Below, in pieces: positions 16,264 through 22,797 of a stretch of 25,550 nt of DNA (positions are counted from its first letter, which is position 1; each line of letters begins with the position of its first letter). The stretch is taken from assembly GCA_905236585.1 (NCBI GenBank), contig CAJOQZ010000101.1, positions 1 to 25,550 of the forward strand, in the 5' to 3' direction. This stretch comes from an uncultured Lachnospiraceae bacterium (GTDB taxonomy: Bacteria > Bacillota > Clostridia > Lachnospirales > Lachnospiraceae). The notes under the pieces are model-generated. The model was not told the DNA's origin. It was given only the letters and a program-made list of their open reading frames with translations, and searched no databases. A program made the translations under genes and the position numbers.

Positions 16264-16808
16264 AATGGAATAGATATCCGGTAAGGATTGCCGCGCTTTT
16301 TGCCATCGGCATTCTGCTTGCTGCGTGTACGGCACCGTGGGAGCAAAGCCGGGGGGAGGACGAGGAAATGACTCTGCCGGATACAAGCACGGTTGCTGCG
16401 GTGGAAGAGGCGCAGCAGGATGAACCGGAACGCATAGACGAATATGTGGGATATGCGTCGGTAAGGATTGCAGCGTCCGCGGTAGTTCGGCTGTATGTAG
16501 ATTCTTCCGATGCAACGCAGACAGTCGTTGCGGCGCAGGGCTTAAATCCAAAAGGAGAATCCGTTCTTGCCGGATGGGATATTGCCGGAGAGGATTATGA
16601 GGAGAGCGTCGCAGAACTTGCGGAACGCATTGTGAATAAAGGATACGCATCGGATTTGAACGCACGCATACTTGTGGAGGCGGAGAAGCCGGATGATGCA
16701 GCGGCAGAGGCGTATGAGCGGATCGCAAAGGATGCGTTTGCGTCCTGTTACTTGGAGCATGGGATTGAGGCGCAGTTCGGAGACGAAGAGGAAACGGCCG
16801 GAGAGTAA
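16260..16808 (+). CDS. Lipoprotein with RsgI-middle-domain-like region
   Basis: The protein has 182 residues. A lipoprotein signal peptide (basic KWNRYPVR, hydrophobic core, lipobox LLAAC with Cys23) is followed by an acidic linker (about 25-60). A domain at about 62-165 resembles the RsgI-type anti-sigma middle domain (VRIAASAVVRLYVDS, then QGLNPKGESVLAGWDIAG, then ESVAELAERIVNKGY). This is a recognition by eye, with moderate confidence. The intracellular anti-sigma part and membrane helix of RsgI proteins are absent and no sigma factor is nearby, so it is not a normal anti-sigma factor; its role may be extracellular binding. The start overlaps the HAD stop (ATGA), so expression is coupled. 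The next gene is a Na+/phosphate cotransporter. Confidence 0.62.
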   Translation: MKWNRYPVRIAALFAIGILLAACTAPWEQSRGEDEEMTLPDTSTVAAVEEAQQDEPERIDEYVGYASVRIAASAVVRLYVDSSDATQTVVAAQGLNPKGESVLAGWDIAGEDYEESVAELAERIVNKGYASDLNARILVEAEKPDDAAAEAYERIAKDAFASCYLEHGIEAQFGDEEETAGE

Positions 16809-16837
16809 AATCTGCCGCGGCGATAGGAGAGGGAAGT

Positions 16838-18508
16838 ATGACAGTAACGCTATTTTTTCAACTGTTAGGCGGAGTCGGATTGTTCTTGTTTGGCATGACG
16901 ATGATGTCGCAGGGCTTGCAGAATGCGGCGGGTGACAAACTCCGCATGATCTTGGAACACGTGACGACGAACCGCGTTATGGCGGTGCTTCTCGGCATCA
17001 CGGTTACAGTGCTGATCCAAAGTTCGTCGGCGACGGATATGATGGTAATCGGTTTTGTAAATTCCGGCTTGATGGAGATCGCACAGGCGATCGGCGTCAT
17101 CATGGGCGCGAATATCGGTACGACGGTGACGGCGCAGATTACGGCATTTGACCTCGGAGCGTTCGCGCCGACGCTGCTCTTTATCGGCTGCGTGATGTTT
17201 CTGTTTTTGAAAAAACCGGTCGTGAAGCATATCGGCAGCATCATCATGGGATTCGGCATGCTCTTTGTCGGGATATCCATGATCAAACAGGCGATTGCGC
17301 CGCTTGCGGAATCCCCGTATTTTATTTCGTTTATGTCCAAACTCGAATCGCCGCCGCTTGCGGTGCTGTTCGGCGTCGCGTTTACGGCGCTGCTGCAAAG
17401 TTCGTCCTCATCCGTCGTCATCTTTCAGGCGTTCGCGATGCAGGGGATTTTGAATTATGACACGGCGGTCTATCTGGTGATCGGGGCGGCGATCGGATCG
17501 GTTACGCCGAATATTCTGGCGAGCCTGACGACGAACCGCGCAGGCAAGCGGACGGCGCTTTTGAACCTTTTGTTCAATCTCTTCCGGGCGGCGTTGTTAT
17601 GTACGCTGATCAATGTATTCCCGCAGTTTTTGAAAATGATACAGGCGCTTTCGCCGGACGATATTGGGCGGCAGATTGCGAATACCCATACGATATTCGC
17701 CGTTACCGCGGTGGTTATTCTGTTCCCGGTATCGAAATATATCGCCCGCCTGACCGAAGTGCTGATTCCGGTGCTGCCGGAGGAGACGCGGTCGCGGCGC
17801 GAGCGGCAGCTGATCTACATGGTGGATACGCTAAATACCTTGCCGGCAATTACCATCCGTCAGGCGATGCTGGAATGCGAGCGGTTAGGCAAGATTGCCC
17901 GCGACAACTTAAAAGATGCGGTGCAGGCGTTTTTTGAAGTGGATGAGGAACTGGTGCAGCGGGTGGATACCTCGGAGGAGATTGTGGACTATTTGTGCCA
18001 TGAGATCGCAAACCGCCTGATCGAACTGCGGGCGATGGAACTGCCCGAGGCGGATGCGTTCCGTGCGTCGGAACTGACGCTGATTTTGTCAGACTTTGAG
18101 CGCATCAGCGACCACGCGCAGAACATCGCGCATTACATTGAAAAAGTCGAAAAGCCGAAAGAGGCGTTTTCCAAGAACGCCAGAAAGGAAATGATCCGTC
18201 TGGCGGAGCAGACGAACGTGACGATCGATCTGTCCATCAAGATTTTTGCCAATGAGAATTTTGAACTTCTGCCGGAGGCGCAGGCGTCAGAGGACGCGGT
18301 CAACGAGATCACCGAAGAAGTCGTTGAAAAACATTTAACGCGGATGATGAAAGGCAAATGCGAACCGACAGCGGGCCATGTATATACGGATATGAGCGCG
18401 GAATTGGAGCGCTGTTCCGATCACGCCATGAATATCGCAAAGGCGTTGGTTCCGCGTAAACTCATGGAAGATCTGGAAATGGAAATGGAGATGGAAGCGG
18501 AGGCATAA
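16838..18508 (+). CDS. Na+/phosphate cotransporter (NptA/PNaS-like) with PhoU domain
   Basis: The protein has 556 residues. About eight to nine membrane segments lie in residues 5-315. The two inverted repeats carry the signature QSSS motifs (QSSSATD at 61-67 and QSSSSSV at 187-193), with GANIGTT (90-96) in repeat one and a divergent GAAIGSV (216-222) in repeat two. A cytoplasmic PhoU-like all-helical region (about 335-545) follows, with pairs of ERISDHAQNIA and ERCSDHAMNIAK metal-binding helices, the normal PNaS-PhoU architecture. It couples Na+ to phosphate import, or possibly export. The ATG follows GGAGAGGG. It is 29 bases after the RsgI-like lipoprotein, so probably co-transcribed. The family role is well known; transport direction is not shown. 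Confidence 0.92.
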   Translation: MTVTLFFQLLGGVGLFLFGMTMMSQGLQNAAGDKLRMILEHVTTNRVMAVLLGITVTVLIQSSSATDMMVIGFVNSGLMEIAQAIGVIMGANIGTTVTAQITAFDLGAFAPTLLFIGCVMFLFLKKPVVKHIGSIIMGFGMLFVGISMIKQAIAPLAESPYFISFMSKLESPPLAVLFGVAFTALLQSSSSSVVIFQAFAMQGILNYDTAVYLVIGAAIGSVTPNILASLTTNRAGKRTALLNLLFNLFRAALLCTLINVFPQFLKMIQALSPDDIGRQIANTHTIFAVTAVVILFPVSKYIARLTEVLIPVLPEETRSRRERQLIYMVDTLNTLPAITIRQAMLECERLGKIARDNLKDAVQAFFEVDEELVQRVDTSEEIVDYLCHEIANRLIELRAMELPEADAFRASELTLILSDFERISDHAQNIAHYIEKVEKPKEAFSKNARKEMIRLAEQTNVTIDLSIKIFANENFELLPEAQASEDAVNEITEEVVEKHLTRMMKGKCEPTAGHVYTDMSAELERCSDHAMNIAKALVPRKLMEDLEMEMEMEAEA

Positions 18509-18514
18509 AGGCAG

Positions 18515-18555
18515 GCTTAAGGAACTGCATATTATTATTCTACGGCTTCTTAAGC
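18515..18555. repeat. Inverted repeat in the gap before the cytidylate-kinase-like gene
   Basis: GCTTAAG (18515-18521) pairs with CTTAAGC (18549-18555) across a 27-base loop, just after the cotransporter stop codon. A second short hairpin (GCGGG 18574-18578, CCCGC 18584-18588) follows. There is no T run after either, so intrinsic termination is unlikely. A leader structure or protein site is possible. No clear promoter was found in the 122-base gap. Confidence 0.45.
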
Positions 18556-18630
18556 AAATGTTGAAAAATCAGAGCGGGCAGGTCCCGCATATGGGAAGAT
18601 AAGGTCTACCATAAAAGAGGAGGAAAATGT

Positions 18631-19212
18631 ATGAACAGAATTATTTCCATCAGCAGAGAGTACGGCAGCGCAGGACGGACGATCGGACAGAAACTTGCCG
18701 AAAAACTTGGGATCAACTGCTACGACAGTTCCCTGTTGGACAAGATTGCCGAGAAGACGGGTTTTGACAAGAAGTATATTAAGGAGAACGGCGAGTATAC
18801 GTCCTCGGGAAGCTGGATGCTGTCGGCGCTTGCCGGGAGAGATTACAACGGGCATTCGATACAGGATGAGATCTGGAATGTCCAGAGGGAGACGATCATA
18901 GAGATCGCGGAAAAGGAATCCTGCGTGATCGTCGGCAGGAATGCGGACTATGTGTTAAAAGACAAACAGGACGTTCTGCGCGTGTTTATCACGGCGTCTT
19001 CCAAGGCGCGGCTGAACCGTGTGATCAACGAATATCACGAGGACCACGGTGATGCGGCAAAATATCTGCGGATGATGGACAAGCGCCGCCGGGCGTACTG
19101 CCAGTTATATACGGACATACACTGGGGAGATGCGAAATATTACGATATCTGCATGGATTCGAGCGTGTTCGGCGTCGATAAATGCGTGGAAGTATTGGCG
19201 AGTCTATATTAA
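18631..19212 (+). CDS. Cytidylate-kinase-like family protein
   Basis: The protein has 193 residues. The N-terminal SREYGSAGRTIGQKLAEKLG (8-27) is the family's P-loop-like motif (SRxxGSGGxxIG), which lacks the usual GKT/GKS lysine of true nucleoside monophosphate kinases. It is followed by YDSSLLDKIAEK, a VGRNADYVL motif (about 106-114), and a helical lid (ASSKARLNRV, then RRRAYCQLYT). This is the 'cytidylate kinase-like' family found in many Clostridia; its substrate is unproven. An ATG with a strong GAGGAGG precedes it. It has its own 122-base leader region and is 22 bases from the FKBP gene. It may be a kinase with a changed nucleotide loop or a non-catalytic relative. Confidence 0.8.
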   Translation: MNRIISISREYGSAGRTIGQKLAEKLGINCYDSSLLDKIAEKTGFDKKYIKENGEYTSSGSWMLSALAGRDYNGHSIQDEIWNVQRETIIEIAEKESCVIVGRNADYVLKDKQDVLRVFITASSKARLNRVINEYHEDHGDAAKYLRMMDKRRRAYCQLYTDIHWGDAKYYDICMDSSVFGVDKCVEVLASLY

Positions 19213-19234
19213 GGAAGTTAAGGAGCAGCAGGAT

Positions 19235-19798
19235 ATGAACAAGGAAAATAAAAAACTGGCGCAGAAACGCCGTGCCGAGGAGCGTGAAAAAAAGGAAAAA
19301 CAGGCGAAGATGAAAAAGGGCATGATCGTTCTGGCGGTGGTAGCGGTGGTCGGTTTTCTGGTATTTATGACGGTACGGGAAGTGCAGGCGCCGGATAATG
19401 ACACGGCGGATGCGCAGACGAGCGGGGAGACGGACACGACGGCGGATGCGGCGGCGGACGCAGTGGAAGAAGCGTTTTCGAGCAGTACCGAAGAAGCGAC
19501 GCAGCAGACATTGAATACTGAAGAGGGATTAGTCGTCAAGGAGGGCGATACAGTCAATATCGACTATACCGGGTACAAGGACGGCGAGGCGTTTGAGGGC
19601 GGCAGCACGAACGGCGCGGGCGCGGACTTAACGATCGGATCGGGGATGTATATCGACGGATTCGAAGACGGTCTGATCGGTCATGCCGTCGGCGAGACAG
19701 TCGATCTGAACCTGACCTTCCCGGAGAACTACGGCGCGACGGACTTGGCGGGAGCCGACGTCGTCTTTACCGTGACGATCAACGGGATATATGAGTAG
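19235..19798 (+). CDS. Membrane-anchored FKBP-type peptidyl-prolyl isomerase
   Basis: The protein has 187 residues from the ATG at 19235, 9 bases after AAGGAG. A Lys/Arg/Glu-rich N-terminal helix (1-28) precedes one membrane segment (30-46, IVLAVVAVVGFLVFMTV). The following Ala/Asp/Thr-rich extracytoplasmic linker is about 50 residues. The FKBP domain (about 101-185) contains VNIDYTGYKDGEAFEGG, TIGSGMYIDGFEDGLIGH and VDLNLTFPENYGA. It probably catalyses cis-trans proline isomerisation in exported proteins at the outer face. The domain resembles the compact trigger-factor-type FKBP fold and is complete or nearly so. It is the last gene of the long plus-strand run. Confidence 0.88.
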   Translation: MNKENKKLAQKRRAEEREKKEKQAKMKKGMIVLAVVAVVGFLVFMTVREVQAPDNDTADAQTSGETDTTADAAADAVEEAFSSSTEEATQQTLNTEEGLVVKEGDTVNIDYTGYKDGEAFEGGSTNGAGADLTIGSGMYIDGFEDGLIGHAVGETVDLNLTFPENYGATDLAGADVVFTVTINGIYE

Positions 19799-19842
19799 TA
19801 TCACTCCTTGCCGAACGGAGCGCAGGAAGTATAGGTTAAGTT

Positions 19843-19863
19843 AAATGCGAAGCGGGAGCATTT
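19843..19863. terminator. Weak hairpin between convergent genes
   Basis: AAATGC (19843-19848) pairs with GCATTT (19858-19863) around a nine-base loop, overlapping the alaX stop codon. It lies in the 63-base gap between convergent FKBP and alaX genes. The stem is short and only a weak T-rich tail follows, so this is a tentative bidirectional terminator. Confidence 0.3.
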
Positions 19864-21082
19864 ATTCAGTATTAAGCACCCTCCGGATACTCTCCGCAGA
19901 TGCGGGGATGCTCCCTTGAATCATTGCATCGGAACCGCCGCATTTTGCGGATAAACTTTCACGAAGCAGCGCGGCTGCTTCGTTTGCTTTTTTCGAAGAA
20001 GACCCGAGGATAAAAGAATAGCCGTCTTCGTCCGAACCGACGCAGATGGCGCAGAAACCGTCGTGCGAAGAGGTCAGCTTATTGACGGTTTTGCGGACGA
20101 GGTTCATGTCGCAGCGACAAAGGAACAGGCAGATGTTTTCAGCGTCCGGGTGTACGGCGTCGACCATTTGATCCAGCAGTTCTTTTTTTGCCAGATACAG
20201 TTCCTGTTTTAAGGCGTCCCTCTCCGCAAAAAGGCTTTCCACCCGGGCGGCAAGTTCGTCCTGCGGCTTCGAAAGCAGACGGGAAAGGGATGTAAGCGTA
20301 TCTGTGCATTTTCGGTAATCCGTTAAAGCACGCATGCCGCACAGAATGGAAAGGCGCACGCCGCCTTTATACGGGGTGTGTTCGATCACTTTTAAGATGC
20401 CGACTTCACCAGTGCGTGCCACATGCGGCGCACAGCAGGCGCAAACGTCGCAGCCTTCGATCGTTACGATCCGCACGGCGCCGGTGATGCCGTCTTTGCT
20501 GCGGTAATTTAATCCGGCAAGTTCCTCGTCGGAAGGATAGCGGGCGCTTACCGGAACATTTCGGTAAATCCACTCGTTTGTCATTTGCTCAAATTTCAGA
20601 ACTTGTTCTTCGGAAAGCGGACCGTTGTAATCCATGGTTACAATATTGTCGCTCAAATGAAATCCCACATTTTCATATCCTAAGGCGGCATGCACCACGC
20701 CCGAAAAGATGTGTTCCCCGGTGTGCTGCTGCATATTCGAATACCGATGCTGCCAGTCGATCTCGCCGAAGACCTGTCCGCCGACCGGAAGCGGCGCGTC
20801 GCAATAATGGGTGATGACGTCGTCCGTAATCTGGACATCCGTGACATGACAGACGGCTGCGTCCATTTTGCAGAGTCTGTCCGGCGTATCGCTTTCGTCT
20901 GCGTTGATCCCGTTTTGAGGGAGGAGTGTTCCAACATCCGGCGTCTGCCCGCCTTCTTCCGGGAAAAAAGCCGTCTGATCCAGCACGACGGCGTAGCCGC
21001 TTTTTTGCTTTTCACAGGATAATACAATTGCGCGAAACTGCGTGCGATATGCGTCTTCGTCGTATAGTTTTATCGTAGCCAT
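19862..21082 (-). CDS. AlaX-type alanyl-tRNA editing protein with DHHA1-like domain
   Basis: The protein has 406 residues. Residues 1-255 match the editing domain of alanyl-tRNA synthetase: TAFFPEEGGQ (38-46), zinc-site histidines His120 and His124 in QQHTGEHIFS, and the CxxxH motif (C216 to H220) in CACCAPHVARTGEVG. A coiled coil at about 275-315 and a DHHA1-type domain (about 318-406, ending AKCGGSDAMIQGSIP) follow. It removes wrongly attached Ser or Gly from tRNA-Ala in the cytoplasm. No catalytic aminoacylation domain is present, so it is a free-standing deacylase of the long AlaX type. The ATG is preceded by GGAGG at good spacing on the minus strand. It is convergent with FKBP and divergent from malQ. 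Confidence 0.92.
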   Translation of the reverse strand: MATIKLYDEDAYRTQFRAIVLSCEKQKSGYAVVLDQTAFFPEEGGQTPDVGTLLPQNGINADESDTPDRLCKMDAAVCHVTDVQITDDVITHYCDAPLPVGGQVFGEIDWQHRYSNMQQHTGEHIFSGVVHAALGYENVGFHLSDNIVTMDYNGPLSEEQVLKFEQMTNEWIYRNVPVSARYPSDEELAGLNYRSKDGITGAVRIVTIEGCDVCACCAPHVARTGEVGILKVIEHTPYKGGVRLSILCGMRALTDYRKCTDTLTSLSRLLSKPQDELAARVESLFAERDALKQELYLAKKELLDQMVDAVHPDAENICLFLCRCDMNLVRKTVNKLTSSHDGFCAICVGSDEDGYSFILGSSSKKANEAAALLRESLSAKCGGSDAMIQGSIPASAESIRRVLNTE

Positions 21083-21110
21083 GGATTTCCTCCGGTTTTT
21101 CTAGAATATA

Positions 21111-21140
21111 AGTATAGCACAATTCGCACAATTATGAAAA
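21111..21140 (-). promoter_or_regulatory. Promoter for alaX (extended -10)
   Basis: On the minus strand TATACT (21111-21116) is preceded by TGC, giving an extended -10 element. A weak -35 TTTTCA (21135-21140) sits 18 bases upstream. The predicted leader before the ATG at 21082 is about 22 bases and contains GGAGG. Confidence 0.5.
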
Positions 21141-21157
21141 TATCTCCCCTTTTTTTC

Positions 21158-21186
21158 TTGCATAACGCACGGTTTTTCTATAAAAT
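21158..21186 (+). promoter_or_regulatory. Sigma-A promoter of malQ-glgP
   Basis: TTGCAT (21158-21163), a 17-base spacer and TAAAAT (21181-21186) give a near-consensus promoter. Transcription should start near 21193, leaving a leader of about 65 bases that ends in AAGGAGG (21244-21250) seven bases before the malQ ATG. A T run (21150-21156) lies just upstream. No operator half-sites were identified. Confidence 0.72.
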
Positions 21187-21257
21187 TAATATGTATGACG
21201 AGGGGCGGTTATATAGTGAACGTAATACAGCCACACATATATTAAGGAGGAGAAACT

Positions 21258-22763
21258 ATGAGATCAAGCGGTGTGTTACTGCCGATTTTTTCCCTGCCGG
21301 GGAAGTATGGAATCGGCTGTCTGTCTGAAGAAGCGTATGCGTTTGTTCGGTATTTGAAAAAGGCGAAGCAGACTTATTGGCAGATCCTGCCGGTAGGACC
21401 GACGAGTTTTGGGGATTCGCCGTATCAGTCGTTTTCCACATTTGCGGGGAACCCGTATTTTATCAGTCTCGAAAAGTTGATCGACGACGGTCTGCTTACC
21501 GAAAAAGAGTGCGCGGCGGTTGATATGGGGGACGACGAGGAATCCATCGATTACGGGAAAATGTACGAGGGACGATACGACCTGCTGCGGAAAGCGTACG
21601 AGCGCAGCGGCATCGCCGGTTCCAAGAAGTTCAAGAAATTTCAGAAGAAGAACGCCGCATGGCTTAGGGATTATTCCATGTTCATGGCGATCAAGGACAG
21701 TTACGGAGGAAAAAGTTTCTTAGAGTGGGACAAGCCGCTTCGAACCAGAGACAGGGACGCGCTCGAAAAATTCTACAAGAAGAACAAAAAAGACGTTCTG
21801 TTCTACGAATATCTCCAGTACGAATTTTTTGCGCAATGGAAGAAGTTCAAGAAGTACGCGAATAAGAACGGCGTGAAGATCATCGGCGACATTCCGATTT
21901 ATGTTGCCTGCGACAGCGCGGATACATGGGCGAATCCGGAACTTTTCCAAATGGACGAGGACTACCGCCCAACAAGGGTTGCAGGCTGCCCGCCGGACGC
22001 TTTCGCGGTAAAGGGGCAGTTGTGGGGCAATCCGTTGTACCGCTGGGATTACCATAAGAAGACCGGCTACGAGTGGTGGATCTCCCGCGTTGTTGGGTGC
22101 CTTTCCATGTATGACGTGATCCGCATCGATCATTTCCGTGGGTTCGATCAGTATTACTCAATTCCGGGAGACGCGGATGATGCGGTCGACGGCTATTGGG
22201 AGGACGGCCCGAATATCGATCTGTTCAAGGCAATTAAGAAAAAACTCGGCAAGATCAATATCATAGCCGAAGACTTAGGCTACATGACGGATACGGTGCG
22301 CAAGATGGTAAAAGACACCGGCTTCCCGAATATGAAGGTGCTGGAGTTCGCCTTCGACGCACGGGACGCAAAAGACGGCGGCAACGACAAGCCGAATGAC
22401 TACCTGCCGTTTACCTATGGGCATAACTGCGTCGTATATACCGGAACGCACGACAATGAGACGTTAAAGGGCTGGCTTTCGAACATCACGCCAGAAGAAG
22501 TCGCTATGGCGCGCAACTATGTCGGACTGGATAAGAAGGCGGGCAAGGACGACATTGTAAAAGGCATGATCCGTACCGCATTTGCATCGCCGGCGGATTA
22601 CTGCATCATCCCGATGCAGGACTATCTCTGCCTCGATAATTCGGCGCGGATCAATACGCCGTCGACGACCGGCGAGAACTGGAAATGGCGGATGAAAAAG
22701 GAATATCTGACCAAAGGTTTGCAAAAAGAAATGAAGAAACTGACAAAGACCTATTGGAGATGA
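21258..22763 (+). CDS. malQ: 4-alpha-glucanotransferase (amylomaltase)
   Basis: MalQ transfers alpha-1,4-glucan segments between maltodextrins in the cytoplasm and releases glucose. The protein has 501 residues, a normal GH77 length. The N-terminus has RSSGVLLPIFSLPGKYGIG and the family's SPYQSFSTFAGNPYFI (54-69). The catalytic triad is Asp291 in RIDHFRG, Glu338 in IIAEDLG and Asp399 in GTHDNET. The DIPIYVACDSADTW segment (211-224) is also typical. A strong promoter and AAGGAGG precede it, and glgP follows 34 bases on, a common maltodextrin/glycogen pair. Confidence 0.96.
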   Translation: MRSSGVLLPIFSLPGKYGIGCLSEEAYAFVRYLKKAKQTYWQILPVGPTSFGDSPYQSFSTFAGNPYFISLEKLIDDGLLTEKECAAVDMGDDEESIDYGKMYEGRYDLLRKAYERSGIAGSKKFKKFQKKNAAWLRDYSMFMAIKDSYGGKSFLEWDKPLRTRDRDALEKFYKKNKKDVLFYEYLQYEFFAQWKKFKKYANKNGVKIIGDIPIYVACDSADTWANPELFQMDEDYRPTRVAGCPPDAFAVKGQLWGNPLYRWDYHKKTGYEWWISRVVGCLSMYDVIRIDHFRGFDQYYSIPGDADDAVDGYWEDGPNIDLFKAIKKKLGKINIIAEDLGYMTDTVRKMVKDTGFPNMKVLEFAFDARDAKDGGNDKPNDYLPFTYGHNCVVYTGTHDNETLKGWLSNITPEEVAMARNYVGLDKKAGKDDIVKGMIRTAFASPADYCIIPMQDYLCLDNSARINTPSTTGENWKWRMKKEYLTKGLQKEMKKLTKTYWR

Positions 22764-22797
22764 GGTTTTCACTTAATGACAGAAAGGGCATAGAATC

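Noticed and set aside
18574..18588. GCGGG/CCCGC hairpin as a terminator before the kinase-like gene
   Set aside because: It is short and is followed by CATATGGG rather than a T run.
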